From NCBI RefSeq assembly GCF_009831455.1, contig NZ_WOWO01000002.1:620001-684000 (forward strand): 64,000 nucleotides of DNA, read 5' to 3'. The stretch is from Salinirussus salinus (lineage in GTDB: Archaea > Halobacteriota > Halobacteria > Halobacteriales > Haloarculaceae). The notes beneath the pieces are model-generated. The model saw nothing but the letters and a program-made list of their open reading frames with translations. It made no database searches and was not told the origin of the DNA. Position numbers and translations under genes: made by a program. Below are positions 43,162 to 52,450 of this stretch, in pieces (position 1 is the stretch's first letter; every line of letters starts with the position of its first letter).

Positions 43162-43874
43162 TCCGGCACCTCCGCCGGGGCGCCGACCCCGGCCCACACG
43201 GCCACGCCCGTCCCGACCGCGACGCCAGCCAGCGCGCCCGCGAGCAGGCCGAGATTGAAGGGGAGCGCGACCCCAGCGGTCGCCACCCCGCCCCCGACCA
43301 CCGCCGCGGTGGCGGTGGCGCGGTTTTTCGCCGCCGCGGGCACGAGCAACGCGAGGAAGGTCAGCGGGACGGCGAAGCGAAGCGGCAGCCACGCCGGCAC
43401 CCGCGCGCCGGCGACCGCGCCGACGACGGTACAGACCTGCCAGACCGCCCACAGCGGCGCCGCCGTCCCCAGGAAGTACCACCGCCTGCGGGTGACACCC
43501 TCCATCCCCTCGGCGTACCGGGTCACCGCCAGCGCGAAGGCCTGGTCGGTGAGGACGTAGGCCATCAGCCCGCGCCACCGCGAGTCCTCCTCCACGAAGT
43601 GAGGGGCCAGCGACGCCGAGTACATCACCAGCCGGGAGTTGATGATCAGCGCGGTCCCGACGACGACCAGCAACGCCCCGTCCCCGCCCAGCAACTCGAT
43701 CATGGCCAGCTGGGAGGCGCCGGCGAAGACCACGACCGAGAGCGCAGCGGCCTGCAGGACCGACAGCCCGGCACCCACCGCTGCGGCCCCCGCCACCAGC
43801 CCGAAGGGGACCACGCCGACCATCACCGGCGTCGTCGCGGCGAGTCCGGCACGGAAGTCCTCCCGTCGACTCAT
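43158..43874 (-). CDS. azlC: AzlC-family branched-chain amino acid exporter subunit
   Basis: A 238-residue membrane protein with about seven helices, starting MSRREDFRAGLAATTPVMVGVVPFGLVAG, the classic AzlC opening. SVVVFAGASQLAMIELL and INSRLVMYSASLAPHF follow and are the most conserved parts of the family. ATG at 43874 places the usual short basic N terminus before the first helix. With AzlD it forms an exporter for branched-chain amino acids. It is downstream of the acyl-CoA synthetase in the same direction. Confidence 0.9.
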   Translation of the reverse strand: MSRREDFRAGLAATTPVMVGVVPFGLVAGAAAVGAGLSVLQAAALSVVVFAGASQLAMIELLGGDGALLVVVGTALIINSRLVMYSASLAPHFVEEDSRWRGLMAYVLTDQAFALAVTRYAEGMEGVTRRRWYFLGTAAPLWAVWQVCTVVGAVAGARVPAWLPLRFAVPLTFLALLVPAAAKNRATATAAVVGGGVATAGVALPFNLGLLAGALAGVAVGTGVAVWAGVGAPAEVPE

Positions 43875-43959
43875 CGGGCCGGCTTTGAGGGCGGGGGGGC
43901 ACACCCTTTGCGGTTCGCGGGCGCGGCCTCCGGCACCCGCCGTGTGCAGGGTGGGACGC

Positions 43960-45612
43960 TCAGTCCCGCAGGTCCTCCCGGCGGACCTTGCCGGTCGCCG
44001 TCTTCGGCAGCTCGTCGACGAACTCGATCTCGCGGGGGTACTCGTAGGCCGCGAGCCGGTTGCGGACGTGCGACCGGAGTTCCTCGCGGAGGGCGTCGTC
44101 GGGCTCGCCCTGCACCACGACGAACGCCTTGGGCACCTCGCCGCGTTCCTCGTCGGGCACCCCCACGACGCCGGCGTCGGCGACGGCCTCGTGGTCTGCC
44201 AGGTGTTCCTCGATCTCCTCGGGGCCGATCCGGTACCCCGCCGAGATGATGACGTCGTCCTTGCGCGATTTGAACGAGAAGTAGCCGTCCTCGTCGACGG
44301 TGCCGAGGTCCTCGGTGAGCAGCCAGCCGTTCCGGACCTTTTCGGCGGTCTTCTCGGGCTTGCCGAGATACTCCTTGAAGCAGACCGGGTTGCCCTCGTA
44401 GCGGACGGCGAGCTCCCCGACCTCGCCCGGGTCGACGGTCGGCTCGGCGGTCTCGGGGTCGACGACCGCCACCTCGTGGCCCGGCCCCGCCAGTCCCATC
44501 TTCCCCTCGCGGAACTGCGCCAGCGCGGTACAGTGACCGACCAGCATGTTCGCCTCCGTCTGGCCGTACCCCTCGTGTACCGCCGCGCCCTCGAAGACCT
44601 CGCTCGCCCAGTTGACGATGTCCAGTCCCAGCGACTCGCCGCCGCTGGGGACCACCCGCACCGATGAGACGTCCCGGTCCGGCGGGTCGACCCGGGCCAT
44701 CATCCGCAGCCCCGTCGGCGGCGCGAAGAAGTTGGTCACCTCGTACTCCTCCAGCAGGCGGTAGGCTTCGTGGGGGTCGAACTCACCGCCGGCGTACGCG
44801 AGCACCGGCTGGCCGTAGAAGAGGCCGGGCATCACCACGTCGAACAGCGAGGCGATCCACGCCCACTCCGCGGGCGTCCAGTAGACGTCGTCGTCGGTCA
44901 TCTCGAGGTTACAGAAGGTGGTCAGAAAGAGCGGGAGATGGCCCAAAAGCACCCGGTGTGCGTGGCGGACGCCCTTCGGGTCGCCGGTCGTCCCGGAGGT
45001 GTAGATGAGCAGCCCGTCGTCCTCGGCGTCGGTCTCGGCGACCTCCCGGCCGGCGGCGGCGCCCTCGATGGCCTCCCAGAGGTCGGTCTCGCCCTCGTGG
45101 GGGTCCGCGACGTCGACGGTGAGGACCGTCTCCAGAGCATCGAGGTCACCGCGGACGTACCGGAGGGTGTCGGCGTTCGCGGCGTCGACGACGCAGGCGA
45201 CGGCGTCCGCGTCGTCCAGCCGGTAGGAGAGGCCGTCGACTCCGAACAGGGTACTCAGGGGGATCGAGACCGCCCCCAGTTTCCAGCATGCGACGTGGGC
45301 CAGCACCGTCTCGGGCTTCTGGCCGACGTTGACGCCGACGCGGTCGCCCCGGCCCACGCCCTGTGCGGCCAGGTGGTTCGCCAGCCGGTCGGTGTACTCG
45401 CCGAGCTCGCCGAAGGTCAGCGTCCGCTCGCGGCCGCCGGCCTCCTCGGCGTACAGGGCAACCGCCTCGGGTGTCTCCTCGGCCCACCGCTCGCAGACGT
45501 AGTCGGCCATGTTGAACTGGTCGGGGACCTCCCACTCGAAGGCCTCCCGGAGTTCGCCGTAGCTGTCCCACTCCTGCTCGTGGAAGTGGTACGCGTCGAG
45601 TCGCTCGACCAT
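43960..45612 (-). CDS. acyl-CoA synthetase (medium-chain type)
   Basis: A 550-residue AMP-forming ligase. The phosphate loop YTSGTTGDPKG is at 204-214; GYGQTEANMLVG is the substrate/adenylate motif; FKSRKDDVIISAGYRIGPEEIEE is at the hinge; and the catalytic Lys is in TATGKVRRE near residue 543. It is shorter than the Acs-type enzyme at 5.2 kb and resembles medium-chain or benzoate-type acyl-CoA synthetases. The substrate is unknown. It diverges from the REC-PAS histidine kinase. Confidence 0.88.
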   Translation of the reverse strand: MVERLDAYHFHEQEWDSYGELREAFEWEVPDQFNMADYVCERWAEETPEAVALYAEEAGGRERTLTFGELGEYTDRLANHLAAQGVGRGDRVGVNVGQKPETVLAHVACWKLGAVSIPLSTLFGVDGLSYRLDDADAVACVVDAANADTLRYVRGDLDALETVLTVDVADPHEGETDLWEAIEGAAAGREVAETDAEDDGLLIYTSGTTGDPKGVRHAHRVLLGHLPLFLTTFCNLEMTDDDVYWTPAEWAWIASLFDVVMPGLFYGQPVLAYAGGEFDPHEAYRLLEEYEVTNFFAPPTGLRMMARVDPPDRDVSSVRVVPSGGESLGLDIVNWASEVFEGAAVHEGYGQTEANMLVGHCTALAQFREGKMGLAGPGHEVAVVDPETAEPTVDPGEVGELAVRYEGNPVCFKEYLGKPEKTAEKVRNGWLLTEDLGTVDEDGYFSFKSRKDDVIISAGYRIGPEEIEEHLADHEAVADAGVVGVPDEERGEVPKAFVVVQGEPDDALREELRSHVRNRLAAYEYPREIEFVDELPKTATGKVRREDLRD

Positions 45613-45702
45613 GCCGGGCGTTCACAGGGGCCGACCAAAAAGGTAGAGGCGAGCCGGCGAGACGGCGGTCACTTACTTGTAGCTCGGGACCGGTTCTGGC
45701 GT

Positions 45703-48615
45703 ATGAGCGAGCGGGGTGAGGCGATCCGGGTTCTCCACGTCGACGACGACCCGGGACTGGTAGACGTGGCCGCCACCTTCCTCGAACGCGAGGACGACCG
45801 GATCACGGTCCGGAGCGCGACCAGCGCCGCCGACGGGCTGGCGGTCCTGGAGGCCCACGAGGTCGATTGCGTCGTCTCCGACTACGAGATGCCGGGACAG
45901 GACGGGATCGACTTCCTCGAGGCCGTCCGCGAGACCGACCCCGACCTCCCCTTCATTCTCTACACCGGGAAGGGGAGCGAGGAGGTCGCGAGCGAGGCCG
46001 TCTCGGCAGGCGTGACCGACTACATGCAGAAGGAGACCGGGACCGACCAGTACGCCGTCCTGGCCAACCGGGTCGCCAACAGCGTCGAGCAGTACCGCGC
46101 CGAGCAGGAGGCCGAGCGGACCCGCAGGCGGCTGGAGGAACTCTCCGAGAGCACGACGGACTGCCTGTGGATGTTCGACCGGGACTGGGAGGAGCTGCTT
46201 TTCATCTCGGGCTACGAGGAGGTGTGGGAGCGGCCGGAGTCGGCCATCAGGGAAGACCCGAAGGACTTCCTGAACGGCGTCCACCCCGACGACCGCGAGT
46301 TTGTCAGTGCAGCTATGGATCGCCTCTCCGATGGGGAGTCGATCGACATCGAGTACCGGATCCTGCGCGGCGGCGGCGAGCAGGGGGCCGTCTGGGTGAA
46401 AGGCGAACCGGTGTTCGAGGACGGCGACGTCGTACGGGTCGTCGGGTTCACCCGGGACATCACCGAGCGGCGGGAGCAGTCACGGCGGCTGGAGACGCTG
46501 ATCAGCAACCTCCCGGGGATCGCCTACCGGGCCCGCAACGAGCCCGGCTGGCCCATGGAGGTCGTCAGAGGCGAGTGCGAGGAGCTCACGGGGTACACCG
46601 CGGAGGCGGTCGAGAGCGGAGCGGTCAGCTGGGGAGGCGACGTGCTCCACCCGGACGACCGCGAGCGGATCTGGGACACTGTACAGGGCTTCCTCGAAGA
46701 GGACCGCCCCTTCGAGGTGACCTACCGGATCCGGACCGAAGAGGGGGAGACGAAGTGGATGTGGGAGCGGGGCCGGCTGGTCGACGCCGAACTGGAGGAT
46801 GAACCGGTACTGGAGGGGTTCATCACGGACATCACCGAACGCAGGCGACGCGAGCAGGAGCTGCGCCGGTACGAAGCCTACCTCGAGGAGTCGACCGACA
46901 TCATCACCGTGCTCGACGACGACGGCACGATCAAGTACCAGAGCCCCGCAGTCACCCGGTTGCTCGGATACGGACAGGAGGAACTGGTCGGCGAGAACGG
47001 CTTCGACTTCATCCACCCCGACGACGTGGAGGAACTCCTCGCGCACTTCGAGGACCTCCTCTCGGACCCGGGCGCGACGACCACCGTCGAGTGCCGGTTC
47101 CGGACGGCCGACGGCGACTGGGTCTGGCTCGAGGTCCACGGCAAAAACCAGCTCGGGAACGAGGCGATAGAGGGGGTCGTGACGAACAACCGCGTCATCA
47201 CCGAGCGCAAGGAGCGCGAGCAGGACCTCGAGCGGACGAACGCGCTGCTCTCGACGCTTGTGGAGACGCTCCCGGTGGGCGTCCTCGCCGAAGACGGGTC
47301 CCGGAACGTGCTGGCGGTCAACGAGCGCCTGCTCGAGCTGTTCGGCATAGCGGGGTCGCCAGCGGAGACGGTCGGAGCGGACTGTGAGCGGCTGGCCCGG
47401 GAAGTCAGCGACGTGTTCGCGGACCCGGAGGAGTTCGTCGCGCGCATCGACCGGCTGGTCGACACCCGCGAGTCCGTCCGGGGCGAGGAGCTCCACCTCC
47501 GGGACGGCCGGACCTTCGCGCGCAGCCACGAGCCGATCGAACTCCCGGAGGGTGAGGGTCACCTGTGGGTCTACCGCGAGATCACCGAGCGGAGAGACCG
47601 GGAGCGGCGGCTCCGCGAGACGACCTCGCGGCTCGAGGCTCTGTTCGAGCAGTCCCCGGACATGATCAACGTCCACGACACGGAAGGGAACATCATCGAC
47701 CCGAACCCGCGGCTCGTCGAGAAGACGGGCTACGACCGGGAGGAACTCGCCGGGATGAAAGTCTGGGAACTCGACCAGACACTCGACCGCGATGCGGCAC
47801 GGGACTTCTGGGCGGGGATGGACCACGGCGACCGCGAACGCCTAGAGGGGGTCTACCGCCGGCGCGACGGCTCCACCTTCCCCGTCGAGGTCCACATCAG
47901 GCGGCTCGAACTGAACGGCGACGACCGCTTCATCGCGATCAGCCGTGAAACCACCGAACGCAAGGAGCGCGAACGGGAACTCAGCAGGCAAAACGAGCGT
48001 CTCGAGGAGTTCGCGAGCGTCGTCAGCCACGACCTCCGGAACCCGCTGAACGTGGCCCAGGGCCGCCTGGAACTGCTCGCCGAGGAGTGTGACAGCGAGC
48101 ACGCCGAGCCGGCGAGAGAAGCCCTCGAGCGGATGGGCCGGATCATCGAGGACGTACTCTGGCTCGCCCGCGAGGGGAAAGACATCGGCACGACCGGGAC
48201 TGTCGACCTCCGGGAGGCGGTCGGGTCGGCGTGGGAGATGGCGGCCGCCGACGGGGCCGAACTGGTCGTCGACCTGACCGGCTCGCCCGCGGTGGACGCT
48301 GACGGGGACCGGCTTGGACAGCTCCTCGAGAACCTCTTCCGTAACTCGGTCGAACACGCCGGCGAAGACGTGACCGTCACGGCCGGCGAGTCAGAGGGCG
48401 GGTTCTACGTCGAGGACGACGGCCCCGGGATCCCCGAAGCGGAGCGCGAGGACGTCTTCGACGCCGGCTACACGACGAGCCAGGAGGGGACCGGGTTCGG
48501 GCTCAGCATCGTCGAGCGGATCGCCGAGGCCCACGGCTGGGAGGTCGAGGTCACGGAGAGTCCGTCGGGGGGCGCCCGCTTCGAGGTCACCGGCGTCGAG
48601 TTCGTCGACGAGTAG
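45703..48615 (+). CDS. REC-PAS(x5) sensor histidine kinase, cytoplasmic
   Basis: A 970-residue protein without membrane helices. An N-terminal receiver domain (1-125) has the acidic pocket HVDDD and phospho-acceptor Asp60 in VVSDYEMPG. About five PAS modules follow, each ending in an 'ITERR' type linker (for example near 255, 385, 505, 640, 755). The kinase core has His776 in SHDLRNPLN and a C-terminal ATPase with DDGPGIP and GTGFGLSIVERI. It is a hybrid kinase with the receiver placed first, probably integrating redox or small-molecule signals. A CTTACTT about 25 bases upstream suggests a leaderless mRNA. Confidence 0.92.
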   Translation: MSERGEAIRVLHVDDDPGLVDVAATFLEREDDRITVRSATSAADGLAVLEAHEVDCVVSDYEMPGQDGIDFLEAVRETDPDLPFILYTGKGSEEVASEAVSAGVTDYMQKETGTDQYAVLANRVANSVEQYRAEQEAERTRRRLEELSESTTDCLWMFDRDWEELLFISGYEEVWERPESAIREDPKDFLNGVHPDDREFVSAAMDRLSDGESIDIEYRILRGGGEQGAVWVKGEPVFEDGDVVRVVGFTRDITERREQSRRLETLISNLPGIAYRARNEPGWPMEVVRGECEELTGYTAEAVESGAVSWGGDVLHPDDRERIWDTVQGFLEEDRPFEVTYRIRTEEGETKWMWERGRLVDAELEDEPVLEGFITDITERRRREQELRRYEAYLEESTDIITVLDDDGTIKYQSPAVTRLLGYGQEELVGENGFDFIHPDDVEELLAHFEDLLSDPGATTTVECRFRTADGDWVWLEVHGKNQLGNEAIEGVVTNNRVITERKEREQDLERTNALLSTLVETLPVGVLAEDGSRNVLAVNERLLELFGIAGSPAETVGADCERLAREVSDVFADPEEFVARIDRLVDTRESVRGEELHLRDGRTFARSHEPIELPEGEGHLWVYREITERRDRERRLRETTSRLEALFEQSPDMINVHDTEGNIIDPNPRLVEKTGYDREELAGMKVWELDQTLDRDAARDFWAGMDHGDRERLEGVYRRRDGSTFPVEVHIRRLELNGDDRFIAISRETTERKERERELSRQNERLEEFASVVSHDLRNPLNVAQGRLELLAEECDSEHAEPAREALERMGRIIEDVLWLAREGKDIGTTGTVDLREAVGSAWEMAAADGAELVVDLTGSPAVDADGDRLGQLLENLFRNSVEHAGEDVTVTAGESEGGFYVEDDGPGIPEAEREDVFDAGYTTSQEGTGFGLSIVERIAEAHGWEVEVTESPSGGARFEVTGVEFVDE

Positions 48616-48735
48616 CCGCCGCGGGGCTCGCCCCTCGCCGCGCCGGTGGTCGCCCCGGGTCCCCCGCCGTCGTGTCGGCGGCCACCCTCCACCACGGAGG
48701 CAAGGTGTTTGTCACCGGGCCACGAACGGGCCACC

Positions 48736-49509
48736 ATGGATTTTGTCCGACCCGAAGAGGAGGCTGCGGCCGTCCGCGACGCGGTCAGCCGACCGAAGTT
48801 CCTGGACGCGACGACGCTCACGGTGGGCTTCCGGACGGACCCGGACGCAGTCGAGCGGGTGCTCCCGCCGGGACTCGAGCCGGCCGACCGGCCACTCGCC
48901 CGCGCCGAGGTGGTCAGCGTGGGCCGGTCGAACTGCGTCGGCCCGTTCGACGGCGGCGGGCTGTACGTCCGTGCCAGACACGGCGACCGCGAGGGTGCGT
49001 ACTGCCTCTCGATGCCGATGTCGACCGACGCGGCCGTGCGCTGGGGACGGGAGACCCTCGGCGAGCCCAAAAAGCGGGCCGAGGTGACACTCGACCGGGC
49101 GGACGAGGGCGCCCGCGGCACGGTACGTCGGCGCGGCGAGCGGCTGGTCGACATCGACGCCAGGCTGACCGAGTCACAGGAGCCCCGGTCCGGCGAGACG
49201 ACCGTCTTCCACTACAAGTACCTGCCGGCAGCCAGCGGCGAGGGGTTCCACGGCGACCCCGCGCTGGTGGCCGTGACCCTAGAGAGCGAGCAGACGAGCG
49301 CCGAGCGAGGGAGTGCCGACCTCTCGCTGGGGTCGACCGCCCACGACCCGCTCGGGTCGCTCCCGGTCGAGTCGGTCCGGGGCGCGACCTGCGCCGAGAC
49401 CGACATCGCGCTCTCGGCCGAAGAGATTGCGACCGTCGACCCCGAGGCATTCGAGCCCTACGCCTTCGGTGTCGGGATGGACGACTGGCTCGCGCTCGCG
49501 AACGACTGA
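48736..49509 (+). CDS. acetoacetate decarboxylase-family protein
   Basis: A 257-residue protein of the acetoacetate decarboxylase superfamily. It has the N-terminal segment with LPPGLEPADRPLARAEV and, centrally, WGRETLGEPKKRAEVTL, where the family's Schiff-base lysine pair (often GYPKK) is found. Many members act on other keto acids or aldol substrates, so the exact reaction is open. ATG at 48736 starts MDFVRPEEE. It follows the histidine kinase in the same direction after 120 bases. Confidence 0.8.
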   Translation: MDFVRPEEEAAAVRDAVSRPKFLDATTLTVGFRTDPDAVERVLPPGLEPADRPLARAEVVSVGRSNCVGPFDGGGLYVRARHGDREGAYCLSMPMSTDAAVRWGRETLGEPKKRAEVTLDRADEGARGTVRRRGERLVDIDARLTESQEPRSGETTVFHYKYLPAASGEGFHGDPALVAVTLESEQTSAERGSADLSLGSTAHDPLGSLPVESVRGATCAETDIALSAEEIATVDPEAFEPYAFGVGMDDWLALAND

Positions 49510-49572
49510 CTCTCCGCGCGAGACCAGAGAGAATGTGCGCGGAAGCGACTCTCACGTCCGTTCGAGCCGGTA

Positions 49573-49657
49573 TGCGCGGGGGGAGATTTGAACTCCCGGA
49601 CTTCTACAAGACAGCGTCCTAAGCGCTGCGCCTTTGGCCTGGCTCGGCTACCCGCGC
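49573..49657 (-). tRNA. tRNA-Leu, anticodon UAG
   Basis: An 85-base cloverleaf on the minus strand. The acceptor arm GCGCGGG (5') pairs with CCCGCGC (3'), with discriminator A at 49573. The anticodon stem CAGCG/CGCTG encloses the loop CTTAGGA, giving anticodon TAG (UAG), which reads CUA and other CUN leucine codons. A long variable arm of class II is present, and the T arm contains GTTCAAAT. CCA is not encoded, and I see no intron. Confidence 0.95.
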
Positions 49658-49720
49658 GCACTCCACTCTGCACGCCCCATCGAAAAAACCGCTACGCTTG
49701 GCACCGTCGGGGACACCGGG

Positions 49721-49730
49721 CTTATTATTC
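49721..49730 (+). promoter_or_regulatory. TATA box for the short TFB-like gene
   Basis: CTTATTATTC sits about 29 bases before ATG 49755, in the gap between the tRNA and this gene. It is placed for a transcript starting within a few bases of the start codon. Confidence 0.6.
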
Positions 49731-49754
49731 CTGACGGGCGTACGTGTGTCCGGG

Positions 49755-50063
49755 ATGTACCGAGCGAGCGACGAGCGGGAAAACGCCGACTGGCTGGCCG
49801 ACCTGGAGACGGCGGCCGACCGGCTGGAGCTGGGCTCTGACGCCCGCTCGCGGGCTGCCGACGTCTTCCTCTCCTCGGTCCCCGAGAGCGACCGCTCGAA
49901 GCCCGCGCGGCTGGCCGCGGCGCTGTATGTCGGCGCCCTCGCCGCCGGCGATCAGCGCTCCCAGTCCGCGGTCGCGGAGGCGGTGGGCGTCTCCCGGCTG
50001 TCGGTCCAGAACCACTGGAAGGGGATGCTGGAGGCTGCGGGGCTGGACGCACCGGACTGGTAG
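49755..50063 (+). CDS. short TFB-like protein with one cyclin repeat
   Basis: A 102-residue protein whose core (SRAADVFLSSVPESDRSKPARLAAALYVGALAAGD in parts, then SQSAVAEAVGVSRLSVQNHWKGML) matches the second cyclin-like repeat of archaeal TFIIB (TFB), including its helix-turn-helix. Normal TFBs are about 300 residues with a zinc ribbon, B-finger and two cyclin repeats; all but one repeat are missing. It cannot replace TFB and may instead bind DNA or compete at promoters. The leaderless promoter suggests it is expressed. Confidence 0.75.
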   Translation: MYRASDERENADWLADLETAADRLELGSDARSRAADVFLSSVPESDRSKPARLAAALYVGALAAGDQRSQSAVAEAVGVSRLSVQNHWKGMLEAAGLDAPDW

Positions 50064-50109
50064 ACGGGACGAACTGGGAGGATGGGAGCGGTCGCGGGTC
50101 GGACTGCGG

Positions 50110-50610
50110 TCAGTCGTCGTGGCCGGCCTCCACCTGGCGGCCGTCGCGCCCGGGGGTGACGTTGCCGTGTTCGTCGATCTCCCCGCGGACGATCCGCGTC
50201 GAGGAGATGATGTCGCCGTCCTCGGCCTCGACGTGGTCGACGACCTCGATGTCGAGGGGGTCGTCGCCGTTCTCCTGGCGGAGTTCGTTGATCCGCCGGC
50301 CGCCGGCCTCGGTCTCGGGGGAGACGATCAGGACGTCGAACTGCGGTTCGGTCGCGATCCCGGTGGGCTCGGTGAGCTTCCGGACCTCGTACTCGCGGCC
50401 GTATTCGGCGGCGAAGTCGGCCAGTTCTGTCTTCAAGACCTCCAGGCGGTCCTCGAAGGGGCGGACAGGACGGGCCTCGTCGCGGGTCTGTCCCGCGAGT
50501 TCGTCGCTGGTCAGCCCTACCGTCACGTCACCGAGTTCGAACGCGCGGTCGAACAGCTTCCGGTGACCGTCGTGTATCGGGTCGAACGTCCCACCCAGCG
50601 CGACCTTCAT
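50110..50610 (-). CDS. coaD: archaeal phosphopantetheine adenylyltransferase
   Basis: A 166-residue nucleotidyltransferase of coenzyme A synthesis that joins 4'-phosphopantetheine and ATP to dephospho-CoA. The N terminus MKVALGGTFDPIHDGHRKL has the (T/H)xGH motif, and the C-terminal ISSTRIVRGEID has the ISSTxxR motif. The archaeal form, distinct from bacterial CoaD, is found in most archaea. An upstream ATG would add four residues; ATG at 50610 begins directly at the motif. Confidence 0.93.
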   Translation of the reverse strand: MKVALGGTFDPIHDGHRKLFDRAFELGDVTVGLTSDELAGQTRDEARPVRPFEDRLEVLKTELADFAAEYGREYEVRKLTEPTGIATEPQFDVLIVSPETEAGGRRINELRQENGDDPLDIEVVDHVEAEDGDIISSTRIVRGEIDEHGNVTPGRDGRQVEAGHDD

Positions 50611-50704
50611 ACCCCCAGCCACGACACCTCTCCTGTTAGTTGTGTCGACTTGTGTCGTGGGAGCGTCCCCCGGAAGCCCCGGGCGACCGGTCCCCCGCCG
50701 ACGG

Positions 50705-51196
50705 TCAGTCGTCGCCGCGCTCGACGGTGATCGTCACCGGCGTATCCTCCTCTTCGTCGTTCTCGTCGAGATACTGGTCGAGATTGAAGACCGCGTTGAG
50801 CTGGTCCTGAACGTCCTCGACGACCTCGCTGACGAGCTCGCTCGGTGCGATCGCGGCGTACTCGTAGGGGTTGTTGCCCGCCCCGTCGCTCTCGCGTTTC
50901 CGGCGGTCGACCAGCCCGTCCTCGTGGAGCCCCGCGAGGGCCTCGCGGACGGTGCTCGGATACAGACCCGTCTCCTCGGCCACCTCCTCGCTGGTGCTGT
51001 CCGGATGTGTGCGCAGGGTGACGTAGATCCGGGCCCGCGTCTCCGTGTCGAGCACCCACGACAGCAGCTCGACGACCCCCTCGTCGAACTGCTCGGCCGC
51101 CCGGTCGGCCCCCCGCTCGATGCGGTCGCGGACGTCACCGCCGGTCGTGTCGACCCCCTCCCGTCGCTTCCCGTCGGACGTGTCGTCTTGAGACAT
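50705..51196 (-). CDS. winged-helix transcriptional regulator
   Basis: A 163-residue protein with an acidic N terminus, then a winged helix (ELLSWVLDTETRARIYVTL, STSEEVAEETGLYPSTVREALAGLHEDGLVDRRKR) and a C-terminal helix (SELVSEVVEDVQDQLNAVFNLDQYL) likely used for dimerisation. Haloarchaea have many such ArsR/TrmB-like regulators. It lies between coaD and gshA in the same direction; a link to thiol or CoA metabolism is conceivable but unsupported. Confidence 0.78.
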   Translation of the reverse strand: MSQDDTSDGKRREGVDTTGGDVRDRIERGADRAAEQFDEGVVELLSWVLDTETRARIYVTLRTHPDSTSEEVAEETGLYPSTVREALAGLHEDGLVDRRKRESDGAGNNPYEYAAIAPSELVSEVVEDVQDQLNAVFNLDQYLDENDEEEDTPVTITVERGDD

Positions 51197-51275
51197 GGGT
51201 CGGTACCCGGGAGAAAGCGACTGGCTGTGAAAAATCCTTGGCCGCCCCCCTTCGCCCGGGATTCCCCGGGGAATA

Positions 51276-52367
51276 TCAGCCCCCGCGCTCCAGGCGGAGT
51301 GCTTCACACAGCGCGTCCTCTCCCTCCTGCTCGCGCAGCCGGCGCTGGCGGGCGGCTCCGCTCTCGGCCTCGTAGTACTCCAGCAGTGCCGGCACGTCGA
51401 GCCGGTCGGCCTCGCGGGCGACCAGGTCGCCGAGGTCGACGACCGTCGCCATGTCCTTGTCAAGCAGCGCGGTCTCCCGGCCGTGGCGGATGGCCCGCCA
51501 CTTGTTCTCGTCGAGCAGTTCCCGGCGGTAGGTCCGGCCGGTCTCGCCGTCCTCGTAGCGCTCACAGAGGTCGAGGACCAGGGCGTGGGCGTACTCGACG
51601 AGTGCCATCACCCGCTCCGGGTCGGCCTGGCCGTCCGGCGCGCGCACCTCGACGGTCCCCAGCCCGGAGTGGGGACGCACGTCGTACCACAGCTCGCCGC
51701 GGTCCCGGACGGAGTCGGTCGAAAGCATCGTCCGCTCCAGCCGGTCGAACTCCTCGTAGGAGTCGAAGGCCGTCGGCATCCCCGTGTTGGGGAGGTTCTC
51801 GAAGACGGTCGCGCGGGCCGACTGCAGCCCCGTGTCGACCCCACACCAGTACGGCGAGTTGACCGACAGCGCGAGCATCACCGGGAGGTGCCAGCGGGCC
51901 TGGTTTGCCACCCAGACGGCCTTGTCGGCGTCGTCGACCCCGACGTGAACGTGCAGCCCGGCCGTCGTGTTGCGGTGCTGGGGGTACTGGATCCGGTCCA
52001 GTTGCGAGCGGTAGCGGGGCTTTTCGGCGTGTTCCAGCTCGCGCCACTTCGCGAGGGGGTGCAGCCCCGCTGCCGCGACCCCGTAGCCGTGCTCGCGGGC
52101 GTGGTCGACGAGTGCGTCCCGGACGGCGAGCAGTTGCTCGCGGGCCCCGCCCAGGTCGTCGATCGTCGGGGTCTGGGTCTCGATGACGCACTTGAACAGC
52201 TCGTGGTCGAGCCGGCCGTCGAGGATCTCCGGCGGGTCGGACTCGTAGACGAGCGTGTCCGTCCCCGAGGTGGGTCGGCCGTCGCCGTCGACGACGTAGA
52301 ACTCCTCCTCGATGCCGAGCGTACCCAGTCGCGTGAAGTTGGCTGCGTCGCCGCGCTCCGAGGCCAT
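51276..52367 (-). CDS. gshA: glutamate-cysteine ligase
   Basis: A 363-residue ligase making gamma-glutamylcysteine, the main low-molecular-weight thiol of haloarchaea, from Glu, Cys and ATP. It starts with [14 protein letters not shown], the family's metal/ATP motif, and has [32 protein letters not shown] and the C-terminal [15 protein letters not shown]. It belongs to the GCS2/YbdK group, which in Halobacterium is the known GshA. ATG at 52367 gives a short polar N terminus. Confidence 0.93.
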   Translation of the reverse strand: MASERGDAANFTRLGTLGIEEEFYVVDGDGRPTSGTDTLVYESDPPEILDGRLDHELFKCVIETQTPTIDDLGGAREQLLAVRDALVDHAREHGYGVAAAGLHPLAKWRELEHAEKPRYRSQLDRIQYPQHRNTTAGLHVHVGVDDADKAVWVANQARWHLPVMLALSVNSPYWCGVDTGLQSARATVFENLPNTGMPTAFDSYEEFDRLERTMLSTDSVRDRGELWYDVRPHSGLGTVEVRAPDGQADPERVMALVEYAHALVLDLCERYEDGETGRTYRRELLDENKWRAIRHGRETALLDKDMATVVDLGDLVAREADRLDVPALLEYYEAESGAARQRRLREQEGEDALCEALRLERGG

Positions 52368-52450
52368 CTCTCTCCCGCCTTGTTCTCCGGCCGGCTAAAT
52401 AGTTCCCCTTCCCCCACTGTAACCCCGCGCCAGCGAGGCCGCCGGCCGAT

